Positions 38,584-51,037 of a stretch of DNA of 64,000 bases are shown in pieces. This DNA is from Phytobacter diazotrophicus (lineage in GTDB: Bacteria; Pseudomonadota; Gammaproteobacteria; Enterobacterales; Enterobacteriaceae). The first letter of the stretch is position 1; each line of letters starts with the position of its first letter. The notes beneath the pieces were generated by a model. That model made no database searches. It saw nothing but the letters and a program-made list of their open reading frames with translations, and was not told the DNA's origin. The position numbers were made by a program, and so were the translations under genes. The DNA lies in assembly GCA_004346725.1 (NCBI GenBank), contig SMDE01000007.1, positions 124,001-188,000 of the forward strand, in the 5' to 3' direction.

Positions 38584-39630
38584 ATGAACAAAACCGATGA
38601 ACTTCGCACTGCGCGCATCGAGAGTCTGGTCACTCCGGCAGAGCTCGCGCAGCGGCATCCCGTTTCCCTTGCAGTTGCGGAACATGTCACACAATCCCGT
38701 CGCCGTATCGAGAAAATCCTCAACGGTGAAGATAAACGGCTATTAGTGATTATTGGCCCCTGCTCCATTCACGATCTGGACGCAGCAATGGATTATGCCC
38801 GTCGCCTGCAGGGGTTAAGGCAAAAGCACAGTGCGCAACTGGAAATTGTGATGCGCACCTATTTTGAAAAGCCGCGAACCGTAGTGGGCTGGAAAGGGTT
38901 GATTTCCGATCCCGACCTGAACGGCAGCTACCGCGTTAACCACGGCATCGAACTGGCACGCAAACTCCTGCTCGCAGTAAATGAGCTGGGCGTACCGACA
39001 GCAACCGAATTTCTGGATATGGTGACAGGACAATTTATTGCTGATCTGATCAGTTGGGGGGCGATTGGCGCGCGTACCACAGAAAGCCAGATCCACCGCG
39101 AGATGGCGTCGGCGCTCTCCTGTCCGGTAGGCTTTAAAAACGGTACTGACGGTAACACCCGAATCGCGGTAGACGCGATTCGCGCTTCGCGAACCAGCCA
39201 TATGTTCCTCTCGCCGGACAAAACCGGACAGATGACCATTTACCAGACCAGCGGTAACCCTTACGGGCATATCATTATGCGTGGCGGAAAAAAACCGAAT
39301 TTCTACGCCGACGATATTGCCGCCGCCTGCGCAACTCTGCGTGAGTTTGATCTGCCGGAGCAACTGGTCGTCGATTTCAGTCACGGCAACTGCCAGAAAC
39401 AGCATCGTCGCCAGCTTGAAGTCTGCGATGACATCTGTCAGCAGATTCGTGATGGCTCCACGGCAATCGCGGGGGTGATGGCGGAGAGTTTCCTGCAAGA
39501 GGGTACGCAAAAGATCGTCAGCGGCCAGCCGCTGGTATACGGGCAGTCCATCACTGACCCGTGCCTGAGCTGGGAAGACAGCGAAGTATTGCTCGATAAG
39601 CTCGCTGCGGCAGTCTCCTCACGTTTGTAA
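38584..39630 (+). CDS. aroH: DAHP synthase, tryptophan-sensitive
   Basis: A 348-residue enzyme that condenses phosphoenolpyruvate with erythrose-4-phosphate, the first step of aromatic amino acid synthesis. Motifs: VIIGPCSIHD, KPRTVVGWKG and GARTTESQIHREM. ATG at 38584 gives MNKTDELRTARI, matching E. coli; the frame extends to 38530. Regulation is through the TrpR site upstream plus feedback by Trp. Confidence 0.96.
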   Translation: MNKTDELRTARIESLVTPAELAQRHPVSLAVAEHVTQSRRRIEKILNGEDKRLLVIIGPCSIHDLDAAMDYARRLQGLRQKHSAQLEIVMRTYFEKPRTVVGWKGLISDPDLNGSYRVNHGIELARKLLLAVNELGVPTATEFLDMVTGQFIADLISWGAIGARTTESQIHREMASALSCPVGFKNGTDGNTRIAVDAIRASRTSHMFLSPDKTGQMTIYQTSGNPYGHIIMRGGKKPNFYADDIAAACATLREFDLPEQLVVDFSHGNCQKQHRRQLEVCDDICQQIRDGSTAIAGVMAESFLQEGTQKIVSGQPLVYGQSITDPCLSWEDSEVLLDKLAAAVSSRL

Positions 39631-39723
39631 TCTTTTTTCCCGTCGGGTCTCCCGGCGGGACGCGTCCCCCTACCCCAAATGATTGGTTTTCCAAATATTA
39701 CTTGCAGCCCGCACGGCAGGTAT

Positions 39724-39742
39724 TAATAATAATTATCATTGT
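39724..39742 (+). promoter_or_regulatory. Fur box of hemP
   Basis: TAATAATAATTATCATTGT fits the Fur consensus (GATAATGATAATCATTATC) at most positions, 24 bases before the hemP start. Confidence 0.7.
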
Positions 39743-39765
39743 CATATCCAAACAGTTAGCGTGAA

Positions 39766-39957
39766 ATGTCGAACAAGGATAAGCCGACCACTCCGGCAGA
39801 GAAACTGCCTGCCAGCCCAGCCACTATTCATCCTGAGGATCGCCGCATCAGCAGCAAAACCCTGTTGGGGGATTCGGCGCGCGTTGTCATTGAACATCAG
39901 GGACAAGAATATCTGTTGCGACAGACGCACGCCGGGAAACTGATACTAACGAAATAG
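39766..39957 (+). CDS. hemP: Hemin uptake protein HemP (YdiE)
   Basis: A 63-residue protein of the HemP family, with the core RRISSKTLL and [20 protein letters not shown]. It is linked to haem uptake and haem-dependent regulation in proteobacteria. A Fur box precedes it. It converges on selO with only four bases between. Confidence 0.93.
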   Translation: MSNKDKPTTPAEKLPASPATIHPEDRRISSKTLLGDSARVVIEHQGQEYLLRQTHAGKLILTK

Positions 39958-39961
39958 AGGC

Positions 39962-41404
39962 TCAGCTCGAACAGCTAACCTCCAGTCTTTTACCCCAATC
40001 CGGTGGGCGACGGCTATAGTCATCGTTGCGCTCTGCATAAGGCTCCCGCAAGACGGCATGCAGACGCTCCAGCTCTTCGGTATTTCCCTGCTCTGCCTGT
40101 TCAATCGCCCGCTGTGCGAGCCAGTTACGCAGCACAACCGCCGGGTTTACGTTTTGCATCTGCTGCTGACGTTGCGCATCCGCAATAGTCTCCTGCGCCA
40201 GACGCGCACGGTAGCGGCTAAACCAACTGTCAAACGCTTCGCGATCGATAAACTCGTCACGTAGCGCGCTGCTGGCGCTCATCTGCTCAGTATGGCTTAA
40301 CATGCGGAAAGTGCGGGTATAGTCGCTGCCTTCACGCTCCATCAGAGCGAAGAGCTCGCTTAACAACACATTGTCATCCTTTTGCTGGCTAAAAAAGCCC
40401 AGTTTCTGGCGCATCAATATGCCATATTCGCTCAGCAATACCGGCTGATAACTGTCCAGCGCCGCATTGAGCACATCGGCACTCATAAACGGCGACAGAG
40501 TTTGCGCCAGCCGTTGCAGATTCCACAGGGCAATTGTTGGCTGGTTATCGAAGCTATAACGTCCCTGGTAGTCCGAGTGATTGCAGATAAAACCGGGCTG
40601 GTAGTCATCAAGAAAACCGTAGGGGCCGTAATCAATCGTCAGTCCCAGAATCGACATGTTGTCCGTATTCATGACCCCATGGGCGAAGCCGACCGCCTGC
40701 CAGCGAGCCATCAGCGCAGCGGTACGGGCAATGACATCCCGGAACCAGACTTCATATTTGTTGGCGTCATCCTGCAGATGCGGCCAGTAATGGCGAATCA
40801 CAAAATCCGCCAGTTGGCGTACCTTTTCGGGTTCGCGCCGATAATAGAAGTGCTCGAAGTGGCCAAAACGGATATGACTTTGCGCAATGCGCATCATCAT
40901 CGCCCCCTGCTCAACGCTTTCGCGGTAAACAGGCGTGTCACTGGTGACAATAGAAAGCGCACGTGTCGTCGCAATCCCCAGATGGTGCATGGCCTCAGAG
41001 GCCAGGCTTTCACGAATGGTTGAGCGCAGCACCGCGCGGCCATCACCCATACGGGAATACGGCGTAAGCCCGGCACCTTTCAGGTGCCAGTCCAGCGTTG
41101 TACCATCAGGCAGTCGCTGTTCGCCGAGCAGGATACCGCGCCCGTCGCCCAGTTGCCCCGCCCAGACGCCAAACTGATGTCCGCTGTAGACCTGCGAAAG
41201 CGGTGACATTCCGGGAAGCAGCGTTTCGCCCCCCCACACGCCAGCCCCCTCGTTCGGCGTAAACAGGGCGGGATCGATGCCCATGGTTTTCGCCAGAGGG
41301 TCATTATGCCAAAGCAAGCGGGCATTACTCAGCGGTGTCGGGGAAAGGGCAGTATAAAAACCAGGCAGCTCATCGCGCCAGCGGGTAATAAAAGACAGGG
41401 TCAT
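39962..41404 (-). CDS. selO: SelO protein AMPylase (YdiU)
   Basis: A 480-residue pseudokinase-fold enzyme (E. coli 478). It binds ATP in a flipped orientation and AMPylates Ser, Thr and Tyr of proteins under oxidative stress. Motifs: [30 protein letters not shown] and [16 protein letters not shown]. The C-terminal CSS holds the Cys that replaces selenocysteine of eukaryotic SelO. Confidence 0.95.
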   Translation of the reverse strand: MTLSFITRWRDELPGFYTALSPTPLSNARLLWHNDPLAKTMGIDPALFTPNEGAGVWGGETLLPGMSPLSQVYSGHQFGVWAGQLGDGRGILLGEQRLPDGTTLDWHLKGAGLTPYSRMGDGRAVLRSTIRESLASEAMHHLGIATTRALSIVTSDTPVYRESVEQGAMMMRIAQSHIRFGHFEHFYYRREPEKVRQLADFVIRHYWPHLQDDANKYEVWFRDVIARTAALMARWQAVGFAHGVMNTDNMSILGLTIDYGPYGFLDDYQPGFICNHSDYQGRYSFDNQPTIALWNLQRLAQTLSPFMSADVLNAALDSYQPVLLSEYGILMRQKLGFFSQQKDDNVLLSELFALMEREGSDYTRTFRMLSHTEQMSASSALRDEFIDREAFDSWFSRYRARLAQETIADAQRQQQMQNVNPAVVLRNWLAQRAIEQAEQGNTEELERLHAVLREPYAERNDDYSRRPPDWGKRLEVSCSS

Positions 41405-41465
41405 AGTACCTCCTGTCTTTATTGTAGTGGGTTTAGAGGATGTTAAACACGGGTTAAAGGCAAGG

Positions 41466-42176
41466 TTATCCCTGAACTAGGCTGGTGATCTGAGCGGCGG
41501 GGACCGCTGGCCATAAATTCCCCTGCATGGCACTGAACTGATACGGCTTCACCCGCTTTAAGGTTTTTTCATCGTCAATACCGTCAATCATTACCGAACG
41601 GCAATAGGGGGAAATTTGTGAGACGATCGCGCGCATAAAGGGTTCGAACGAACGCGAGGCCAGCCGCTGATGGATAAAGTTTTTATCCAACACCACCCGC
41701 TTAAACAGCCCGTCAAAAATGGCGCGAGTGGAAGCCGCCCCGGCACCAAAATTTCCCAAGATTAAAGGATACCGTTCGCTAAACAAGACGAGAGAATTAT
41801 TTTCATTACCTTTCGTCAGATTGGGATAATTCTCATTCACAGTAAATTCGAGAAAAGGATATTTCGCTACCGTTTCGGCAAGTTCAGCATTAGAGATCAA
41901 TGCATCGACAATAAGCGGTGAAATATGTATCCAGGCGAGAAGTTGATGCTGAATAAAGAATAGCTTACAAGACTCGAGTAATTCTAATTGCTCAGTAAAA
42001 AGCGTCAGCGTTTCGTCTGGGCTCAGGCGTGGCACTATCCGCTCTGCAGATGCCCGTACAGAACCCGCCCCAACGAAATTGACCACGATTTCAATCCCGA
42101 CAAGCGTGCCGTAACCGTTGCGCGCAGGCTGTAGTAAAAACTCTGAGCGATAGGTGTCATCAAACGATACGATCAT
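41466..42176 (-). CDS. ydiV: Degenerate EAL protein YdiV, anti-FlhDC factor
   Basis: A 236-residue EAL-domain protein lacking the metal and catalytic residues. In Salmonella and E. coli YdiV binds FlhD, blocks FlhDC and passes it to ClpXP, shutting down flagella in poor medium. Conserved segments: [11 protein letters not shown] and SFEPFMRAI. This organism also carries a chemoreceptor at 53707 with a flagellar-type promoter. Confidence 0.9.
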   Translation of the reverse strand: MIVSFDDTYRSEFLLQPARNGYGTLVGIEIVVNFVGAGSVRASAERIVPRLSPDETLTLFTEQLELLESCKLFFIQHQLLAWIHISPLIVDALISNAELAETVAKYPFLEFTVNENYPNLTKGNENNSLVLFSERYPLILGNFGAGAASTRAIFDGLFKRVVLDKNFIHQRLASRSFEPFMRAIVSQISPYCRSVMIDGIDDEKTLKRVKPYQFSAMQGNLWPAVPAAQITSLVQG

Positions 42177-42451
42177 GGCGCCAACCCCGCATTAAGGTTG
42201 ATATCCTGCATCGAAAAACCAATGCGCACATGCATCAACGTAGTTGAACTTAACAAAACTGACTTCATCATTTCCCATTATATTGTCGAAAATTCCTTAT
42301 TTTCGTGCGCAAGCTTATCCTGGTTAAATTGCTCACACCAGCGTATGCCACGATACTGACAGCCCTTTAAGGTAACGAATAGTTAAATAATAAATATTGA
42401 AGGAAAAATGAATGAACGGTGAGGAAAATAACAAAATTTGCGTTTAGTTCA
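42177..42451. other. Intergenic region upstream of ydiV
   Basis: AT-rich; must hold the ydiV promoter. No other gene or operator seen. Confidence 0.35.
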
Positions 42452-42485
42452 CAAAAGCAGCGAACCGGTTAGCTATTCGCTGCTT
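42452..42485 (-). terminator. Intrinsic terminator of nlpC
   Basis: A 10-bp perfect stem AAGCAGCGAA/TTCGCTGCTT (42455-42464 with 42476-42485, 11-base loop) followed on the minus strand by TTTTG. It ends the btu-nlpC operon. Confidence 0.75.
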
Positions 42486-42500
42486 GTTATGGGAAGGAGA

Positions 42501-42962
42501 TTAGATACGACGCGCCTGCCAGAAATTCTTGCGCCAGTAGACATTGTTTAACGAAGAACGCACGACTCCCTGGCTGGTGGATGCATGGATAAAGGCATTA
42601 TCGGTGTCATAGATGCCCACATGCAGACCGTTATCGCCGGAGCCTGTTTTGAAGAACACCAGATCGCCTGGCAGCAATTCATCCTTATCGATTTTCGTTC
42701 CCACTTCCGCCTGTTTACGCGTATCGCGGGGAAGCTCAAGGTTAAATTTATCGCGGAAGGTCATCATCACGAATGCCGAACAATCAACGCCATTACGGCT
42801 CATGCCGCCATAGCGGTAAGGCGTACCGCGCCAGTCGCGCAGTTGATCATTAAGCCCCGCAATGACGGTGATGGAATCAGAAAGGCGTGCGTTAGGTGGC
42901 GGTGCCCGATGACTGCTGCACCCTGAAAGAATTAATGCCGCCAGAAGAAACCAGATGCGCAT
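42501..42962 (-). CDS. nlpC: NlpC lipoprotein, cell wall endopeptidase
   Basis: A 153-residue NlpC/P60 lipoprotein (E. coli 154). Lipobox LSGC at Cys15; catalytic Cys in GVDCSAF (Cys61), His in GLHVGIYD and the third site His in FIHAST. It lies downstream of btuD, as in E. coli. The cell-wall bond it cuts is inferred from the family. Confidence 0.93.
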   Translation of the reverse strand: MRIWFLLAALILSGCSSHRAPPPNARLSDSITVIAGLNDQLRDWRGTPYRYGGMSRNGVDCSAFVMMTFRDKFNLELPRDTRKQAEVGTKIDKDELLPGDLVFFKTGSGDNGLHVGIYDTDNAFIHASTSQGVVRSSLNNVYWRKNFWQARRI

Positions 42963-43038
42963 CCAGCAAAACCTCTATTTTTGTTATGCTGGAATAATTT
43001 AGCGTGTGAATTGCAATTCTTGCAAGTTCCGTTTACTG

Positions 43039-43785
43039 CTATACCTCGGGAATGAGCATCCTGTGACCAGCCAGGTCGAGGCGACGAAATGGCATACCGT
43101 ATGCGGTCGCCAGATTTTGCGGCGTTAACACCTCATCACGTGGGCCACTGGCAATCAGTTTACCCTGGCGTAATAGCCACACCTGATGCGCGCGACGCAG
43201 CGAATGGTTGAGATCGTGGCTGCTCATCACAACGGTGATCCCTGCCGCCGCCAGCTCGCTTAACATGCCATCCAGCGCAGCCTGCTGGGCGACATCGAGA
43301 CTGTTCATCGGCTCGTCTAACAACAGGAGTTGCCCATCCGCATTCGCTGCCGGATGAATTTGCGCAATCACCGCTGCCAGCCGCACCCGCTGCCATTCGC
43401 CACCGGAGAGGTGATTGACAGTGCGCCCCAGCTTATCCGCCAGCCCAAGTTTATGCGTAATCTCTTCAACCACGTTGTCGTTGGGATGATGATGCTGATG
43501 CAGTGCCAGATAATGCCATACCGGCATGGCGAAGGGTGGTGTCTGCTGCTGGGACAGGTAAGCGCGATGACGAGCCAGTTGCGGCGCATGCCATTGCTCA
43601 AGCGGGCGACCATTTAACTGCACACTGCCCTTTCCCTGCGTCAAACCGGCGAGACGTGCCAGAAGCGTGCTTTTCCCGGCACCATTCGGCCCGACGAGAT
43701 GCAGCATTTGCGCTTTGTCGACCAGGGCCGTAATTGGCCCCAGTCTGCCTGCATCCTCAAGGTCATGAAGTTGCAGCAACGGCAT
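43039..43785 (-). CDS. btuD: Vitamin B12 import ATPase BtuD
   Basis: A 248-residue ABC ATPase: Walker [10 protein letters not shown], signature LSGGEWQR and Walker [12 protein letters not shown]. With BtuC (membrane) and BtuF (periplasm) it imports cobalamin. Its start overlaps the btuE stop by one base. Confidence 0.95.
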   Translation of the reverse strand: MPLLQLHDLEDAGRLGPITALVDKAQMLHLVGPNGAGKSTLLARLAGLTQGKGSVQLNGRPLEQWHAPQLARHRAYLSQQQTPPFAMPVWHYLALHQHHHPNDNVVEEITHKLGLADKLGRTVNHLSGGEWQRVRLAAVIAQIHPAANADGQLLLLDEPMNSLDVAQQAALDGMLSELAAAGITVVMSSHDLNHSLRRAHQVWLLRQGKLIASGPRDEVLTPQNLATAYGMPFRRLDLAGHRMLIPEV

Positions 43786-44336
43786 TATTTTGCCAGCGCC
43801 AGCTTAATCGCTTCCATCAGGATAGGATCTTCGGGTGTCATATCTGGTGAGAAACGCTGAACAACCTGACCATCACGACCAATCAGGAATTTTTCAAAGT
43901 TCCACAGGATATCATCCGGATAAAGCGGTGCCCGCCCTTTGCTGGCCATGCGCTCATAAAAACCGCTCTCCTCCGGGGCGACAGCCTTTGGTGCCGCGGC
44001 AATCAATTTGCGATACAAAGGATGGCGGTTTTCACCGTTAACATCGACTTTGGCTGCCATTGGGAAAGTCACCCCGTAGGTCGTGCTGCAGAAGGTTTTG
44101 ATCTCTTCTTCACTGCCCGGCTCCTGCCCGGCAAACTGATTACACGGGAAGCCGAGAACGATAAACCCGTCTTTCTCCCAGGCTTTCTGAATGTTTTCCA
44201 GTTGTTCATACTGTGGCGTCAGGCCACATTTTGAGGCCACATTCACTACCAGAATAACCTTGCCCTGGTACTTTTCCAGCGTGATATGTTCGCCATCAAT
44301 TGTTGTAATCTCGGTGTTCAAAATATCCTGGTGCAT
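43785..44336 (-). CDS. btuE: Thioredoxin/glutathione peroxidase BtuE
   Basis: A 183-residue glutathione-peroxidase-fold enzyme with the peroxidatic Cys37 in [12 protein letters not shown], plus [12 protein letters not shown] and WNFEKFL. It reduces peroxides with thioredoxin or glutathione and has no needed role in B12 transport despite its place between btuC and btuD. Confidence 0.94.
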   Translation of the reverse strand: MHQDILNTEITTIDGEHITLEKYQGKVILVVNVASKCGLTPQYEQLENIQKAWEKDGFIVLGFPCNQFAGQEPGSEEEIKTFCSTTYGVTFPMAAKVDVNGENRHPLYRKLIAAAPKAVAPEESGFYERMASKGRAPLYPDDILWNFEKFLIGRDGQVVQRFSPDMTPEDPILMEAIKLALAK

Positions 44337-44555
44337 AGCATCCCCTTAGTCGGTTCATTCGTACGCCGGATCTCTCGCCCGGCCAGTCATTAATAATAGC
44401 CAGATAATGCGCGATAATCCTTTTCCTGTCATTTACCAAAAAAAGGCATAAAACCAATGGATTAGGTAATTTTTCTTTTTTTGACGTGCTGTTGTTACAC
44501 ACTTTTACGTAATTATTGTCTGCTGGTGAATACGGCCATTGCGTCCTCCGGACTT

Positions 44556-45536
44556 TTAGCGTCTTGCCGTTAGCAAGAGCCAGATGAACACCGGTGCCCC
44601 CAGTGTTGCCGTCACGACACCGATAGGTAATTCCGCGGCGCTCAGCGCCATTCGGGCAACGATATCGGCAAAAAGCAGTGCCGTCGCCCCCGCAAGCGCG
44701 CAGGCGGGCAGAAGCACGCGATGGTCGGTGAGGCCGCAAAGACGCAGAATATGGGGGATAACCAGCCCTATAAAGCCAATGGAGCCAGCCAGCGCGACGC
44801 TGACGCCCACCATCCAGCCGGTTGCCACCACCAGCACATTGCGCCAGAACCACAGAGGTAGCCCAAGTTGACGGGCCGATGTCTCCCCCAGCGCCAATAC
44901 GTTAAGTGGCTGCGACTGAAAGCAGGTCCAGCCCATAACCGGTAACAGTGCGACCATCAGCCAGCTTTGTTGCCAGTCTACGCCGCCAAAACCGCCCATC
45001 ATCCAGTACATGAGCTGGCGCAGGTCGAATGAAGTGGAAAAATAGATGGCCCAGGTCATCAGCGCGCTACAAATGATCCCCAACGCGACGCCGGCTAACA
45101 GCAGACGACTGGTCGACATATGCCGTCGGGCAAAGCGCAGCAGAATAAGCGTGATGACCAGCGCCCCGGCGATGGCGCATAACCCTAACGCCCAGCCAGG
45201 CAACAGACCTTTTCCCAGCAGTACGGCGGCTATTAACCCGACACCCGCACCGTTAGACACGCCCAGAAGCCCCGGCTCGGCCAGTGGGTTTTCAAACAAC
45301 GCCTGCATAATCGCGCCGCTTAATGCCAGCGCCGCCCCCACCAGCAAAACCGCTAACGTACGGGGCAGACGTATTTGCCAGACAAAAAGTTGCCCACGGG
45401 CATCAAGCCAGTTTGCAGGACCAATCCACTGATCGCCCGCGCACAGGCTAATAAACAGCGCGATCAGCAAAAGCAGCGCAAGGCCGCAGAGCCACTGACC
45501 ATTACGACGCTGTTGGAGTTTTGCGTAATTCAGCAT
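44556..45536 (-). CDS. btuC: Vitamin B12 import permease BtuC
   Basis: A 326-residue, 10-helix FecCD-type permease subunit; two copies form the B12 channel. The L-loop segment [13 protein letters not shown] near the C-terminus contacts BtuD. Start ATG 45536 gives MLNYAKLQQ, matching E. coli length; the frame extends three codons more. A 219-base gap separates it from btuE. Confidence 0.95.
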   Translation of the reverse strand: MLNYAKLQQRRNGQWLCGLALLLLIALFISLCAGDQWIGPANWLDARGQLFVWQIRLPRTLAVLLVGAALALSGAIMQALFENPLAEPGLLGVSNGAGVGLIAAVLLGKGLLPGWALGLCAIAGALVITLILLRFARRHMSTSRLLLAGVALGIICSALMTWAIYFSTSFDLRQLMYWMMGGFGGVDWQQSWLMVALLPVMGWTCFQSQPLNVLALGETSARQLGLPLWFWRNVLVVATGWMVGVSVALAGSIGFIGLVIPHILRLCGLTDHRVLLPACALAGATALLFADIVARMALSAAELPIGVVTATLGAPVFIWLLLTARR

Positions 45537-45597
45537 GCAGTCCAATTGATGCGTTATTGAGTGAGTTGATTTTAAAGATGATATTCAGTATTGAAAG

Positions 45598-45623
45598 AAA
45601 AAGGCCGCAATTGCGGCCTTTTT
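45598..45623 (-). terminator. Terminator of the pheST-ihfA transcript
   Basis: AAAAAGGCCGCAA/TTGCGGCCTTTTT is a perfect palindrome with A and T tracts on both sides, so it can act in both directions. Confidence 0.88.
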
Positions 45624-45635
45624 AATTAGTCCAGA

Positions 45636-45935
45636 TTACTCTGCTTTGGGCGAAGCGTTTTCGACGCGGCTTTTTAACTTCTGGCCGGGTCTGAAGGTCA
45701 CCACGCGCCGGGCTGTAATGGGAATATCTTCGCCCGTTTTCGGGTTACGTCCCGGACGTTGATTCTTATCACGCAGATCGAAATTGCCAAAGCCGGAGAG
45801 TTTTACCTGCTCACCATTTTCCAAAGCACGACGGATCTCTTCGAAAAACAGCTCTACCAGCTCTTTAGCATCTCGCTTGCTAAGCCCAAGCTTATCAAAC
45901 AGATATTCGGACATTTCAGCTTTTGTAAGCGCCAT
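45636..45935 (-). CDS. ihfA: Integration host factor alpha subunit
   Basis: A 99-residue HU-family DNA-bending protein. The beta-arm [12 protein letters not shown] carries the Pro that intercalates into DNA. With IhfB it bends DNA sharply at specific sites for transcription, replication and lambda-type integration. It follows pheT by four bases. Confidence 0.97.
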   Translation of the reverse strand: MALTKAEMSEYLFDKLGLSKRDAKELVELFFEEIRRALENGEQVKLSGFGNFDLRDKNQRPGRNPKTGEDIPITARRVVTFRPGQKLKSRVENASPKAE

Positions 45936-45939
45936 AGGT

Positions 45940-48327
45940 TCAATCCCTCAATGATGCCTGGAATCGCTCTTTTAATGCCTCTACACATTTGGCGACGGTA
46001 GCGGCAATCTCCTCTTCTTCGAGTGTACGGCTGGTATCCTGAAGGATCAGGCTAATGGCGAGGCTTTTATACCCCTCCGCAACACCCTTACCGCGGTACA
46101 CGTCAAATAAGTTTACGCCAACTACCTGATTTACGCCAACTTTCTTACATTCGGCTAAAATATCTGCCGCAGCCACGTTTTCAGCGACGACGACAGCGAT
46201 GTCGCGACGGTTCGCCGGGAAGCGTGAAATCTCCTGCGCCTGAGGAACCACGCGGTCTGCGACCTTGTTCCACTCCAGTTCAAACACCAGAGTACGACCA
46301 TTCAGATCGAGCTTACGTTCCAACTCCGGATGCACGACGCCAATGAAACCAACGTATTCATCTTTCAGATAAATCGCTGCGGATTGCCCAGGATGCAACG
46401 CCGGATTCGCCTCTGCGCGGAACTCAATCGCGGACAATTTGCCGGTCAGGTCGAGTAAGGATTCCAGATCGCCTTTCAGGTCGAAGAAATCAACGCTGCC
46501 TTTAGCCAGATCCCAATGCTCTTCATAGCGGTTACCGCAGATGGCGCCCGCCAGCATCAGATCCTGACGAATACCTAAAGGCGCCTGAGTGTCCGGTACG
46601 AAGCGCAGACCGGTTTCGAAGATACGCACACGGCTCTGCTGACGGTTCTGGTTATAGACGATAGTCCCGAGCAGGCCGGTCAGCAGTGACAGACGCATCG
46701 CTGACATTTCGCTGGAGATCGGGCTTGGCAGAATCAGCGCTTCTTCACCCGGATGGATCAACTGCTGTACTTTCGGATCAACGAAACTGTAGGTGATCAC
46801 TTCCTGATAGCCTTTGTCATTGAGCAGCGTTTTCACGCGCTTGAGCGACAGATTGGCTTCGCGGTGTGACCCCATCACCAGCCCGGCTTGTACCGGTGCA
46901 TTCGGGATGTTGTTGTAACCGTACAGGCGCGCAACCTCTTCTACCAGGTCTTCTTCGATTTCCATATCGAAACGCCAGCTCGGCGCAACGGCCAGCCACT
47001 CATCCTGCCCTTCGGTGACTTCGCATCCCAGGCGTTTAAGGATGTCAGTAACCTGTTCATCCGCAATATGATGACCAATCAAACGATCCAGCTTGCTGCG
47101 GCGCAGACGGATGGTCGCCCGTTTCGGCAGCGTGGCTTCATTGGTGATATCAACAACCGGACCGGCTTCACCACCGCAGATATCAATCAGCAGACGGGTC
47201 GCACGCTCCATGGCTTTGTACTGCAACGCCGGATCAACGCCACGCTCATAGCGATGGGAAGCATCCGTGTGCAGACCATGACGACGCGCGCGACCAGTGA
47301 TGGACAGTGGGCTAAAGAACGCGGATTCCAGCAGAACGTTCTGTGTATCACCGTTCACGCCAGAATGTTCACCACCAAAAATGCCGCCCATAGCCAGCGC
47401 TTTATTGTGGTCAGCAATCACCAGCGTGTCGGTTGCCAGTTTGGCTTCGCTACCGTCGAGCAGTACCAGCGTTTCGTTCTCTTTCGCCATACGTACGACG
47501 ATACCACCGTCGATACGATCCATATCGAAAGCATGCATCGGCTGACCCAGTTCCAGCAGAACATAGTTGGTCACGTCCACAACCGCATCGATAGAACGCA
47601 CACCGCAGCGACGCAGTTTTTCTTTCATCCACAGCGGGGTCGGCGCTTTTACGTTAATACCTTTAACCACACGCCCCAGATAACGCGGACAGGCATCAGC
47701 GGCGTCAACGGTGATTGGCAGCGTATCGTTAATGGTGGCGACAACCGGGGTGATTTCCGGTTCAACCAGCGGTGCTTTGTTCAGTGCGGCGACATCGCGC
47801 GCGACACCCATGATCCCTAAGCAATCCGCACGGTTCGGCGTCACACTGATTTCAATAGTGTTGTCATCAAGTTTAAGGTAGTCGCGAATATCGGTACCAA
47901 TCGTGGCGTCCAGCGGCAGTTCGATAATGCCGCTGTGGTCATCGGAAATACCCAGCTCAGAGAACGAACACAGCATGCCTTCTGACGGTTCACCGCGCAG
48001 TTTGGCCGCTTTAATTTTGAAGTCACCCGGCAGTACTGCGCCGATGGTGGCAACAGCCACTTTCAGCCCCTGGCGGCAGTTCGGCGCGCCACAGACAATA
48101 TCCAGCAGGCGTTCACCGCCCACATTCACTTTTGTAACGCGCAGTTTGTCTGCATTCGGGTGCTGACCGCACTCAACAACTTCACCCACAACCACGCCGT
48201 TAAATGCGCCCGCCACAGGCTCGACGCCGTCAACTTCCAGGCCAGCCATGGTGATTTGATCGGAAAGCGCTTCACTGTCGACTGCCGGGTTAACCCACTC
48301 GCGTAACCACAGTTCACTGAATTTCAT
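45940..48327 (-). CDS. pheT: Phenylalanyl-tRNA synthetase beta subunit
   Basis: A 795-residue subunit. N-terminal tRNA-binding (OB-like) domain about 40-150, B3/B4 editing domain in the middle, B5 domain, a class II-like core and a C-terminal anticodon-recognition domain. With PheS it forms the alpha2-beta2 enzyme that charges tRNA-Phe. Confidence 0.97.
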   Translation of the reverse strand: MKFSELWLREWVNPAVDSEALSDQITMAGLEVDGVEPVAGAFNGVVVGEVVECGQHPNADKLRVTKVNVGGERLLDIVCGAPNCRQGLKVAVATIGAVLPGDFKIKAAKLRGEPSEGMLCSFSELGISDDHSGIIELPLDATIGTDIRDYLKLDDNTIEISVTPNRADCLGIMGVARDVAALNKAPLVEPEITPVVATINDTLPITVDAADACPRYLGRVVKGINVKAPTPLWMKEKLRRCGVRSIDAVVDVTNYVLLELGQPMHAFDMDRIDGGIVVRMAKENETLVLLDGSEAKLATDTLVIADHNKALAMGGIFGGEHSGVNGDTQNVLLESAFFSPLSITGRARRHGLHTDASHRYERGVDPALQYKAMERATRLLIDICGGEAGPVVDITNEATLPKRATIRLRRSKLDRLIGHHIADEQVTDILKRLGCEVTEGQDEWLAVAPSWRFDMEIEEDLVEEVARLYGYNNIPNAPVQAGLVMGSHREANLSLKRVKTLLNDKGYQEVITYSFVDPKVQQLIHPGEEALILPSPISSEMSAMRLSLLTGLLGTIVYNQNRQQSRVRIFETGLRFVPDTQAPLGIRQDLMLAGAICGNRYEEHWDLAKGSVDFFDLKGDLESLLDLTGKLSAIEFRAEANPALHPGQSAAIYLKDEYVGFIGVVHPELERKLDLNGRTLVFELEWNKVADRVVPQAQEISRFPANRRDIAVVVAENVAAADILAECKKVGVNQVVGVNLFDVYRGKGVAEGYKSLAISLILQDTSRTLEEEEIAATVAKCVEALKERFQASLRD

Positions 48328-48341
48328 TATTTGTCCTGCCC

Positions 48342-49370
<1,029 letters not shown>

Positions 49371-49378
49371 TCAGACAC

Positions 49379-49405
49379 AAAAAAAGCCTCCTGTTGGAGG
49401 CTTTT
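49379..49405 (-). terminator. pheST attenuator
   Basis: A 10-bp stem AAAAGCCTCC/GGAGGCTTTT with loop TGTT and, on the minus strand, a T7 run, 45 bases after the pheM stop. When charged tRNA-Phe is scarce, ribosome stalling at pheM Phe codons prevents it from forming. Confidence 0.9.
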
Positions 49406-49450
49406 GGCGTTAATTTTCCGTTTCTTCTTTCACGCGCTAGCCTCCCGGAG

Positions 49451-49495
49451 TCAGGTGCTAAAGTAAAAAAAGAAGCGGAAAATAGCAGCATTCAT
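49451..49495 (-). CDS. pheM: PheM leader peptide
   Basis: A 14-residue peptide [14 protein letters not shown], with five Phe codons, identical to E. coli PheM. It is the sensor for attenuation of pheST. Confidence 0.95.
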
Positions 49496-49576
49496 GCTTG
49501 CGTTACCTTGTGTGGTAAAAAGCGGATTACCTTATTGAAAGGGCTCACCGGAAAAAAGTCAATCTTCTGATGGTGT

Positions 49577-49701
49577 TATACCCTAAATAATTCGCGTTGC
49601 AAAACAGCGGCGAGAGAGTGAAACCACAGGAGCTTACTTAAGTAAGTGACCGGGTGAAAACCTCAGCCTACGCGCATGCAATGCGAGACATGACGGGTAT
49701 A
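49577..49701. repeat. ERIC (IRU) repeat
   Basis: 125 bases bounded by TATACCC and GGGTATA, with the typical centre AGGAGCTTACTTAAGTAAGTGACC and the CGCATGCAATGCGA and GACGGGTATA segments of enterobacterial repetitive intergenic consensus elements. It is an imperfect palindrome, so its RNA folds. It lies between the rplT terminator and pheM. Confidence 0.93.
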
Positions 49702-49705
49702 AACG

Positions 49706-49730
49706 AAAAGAGGGAGCATCGCTCCCTCTT
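49706..49730 (-). terminator. Intrinsic terminator after rplT
   Basis: A 10-bp perfect stem AAGAGGGAGC/GCTCCCTCTT with loop ATC, followed on the minus strand by TTTTCG. In E. coli some readthrough into pheM occurs. Confidence 0.8.
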
Positions 49731-49741
49731 CCACTGACTTA

Positions 49742-50113
<372 letters not shown>

Positions 50114-50197
50114 CTATATTCTGAGTGCCCTTCTCCCGTCGCATTTATCATGCAAACGGACAGGGGGCATAAAAAAGTTAATAAAAAGGTTAACGAC

Positions 50198-50419
<222 letters not shown>

Positions 50420-50491
50420 TTAATAAACGAAACCCAGGCGAACAAAACCTGTGAAGCCCAAAGGCGCCACAGGAATTGCTACTTGAAGGCC

Positions 50492-51037
<546 letters not shown>

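Noticed and set aside
39638..39660. Hairpin after aroH as terminator
   Set aside because: The stem is followed by CGCGTCC rather than T residues; termination cannot be supported.
44296..44853. 185-residue open frame overlapping btuC and btuE on the minus strand
   Set aside because: Overlaps two certain genes in another frame and has no homology I can see.
46888..47820. 310-residue open frame opposite pheT
   Set aside because: Shadow of pheT; no ribosome site or recognisable motif.
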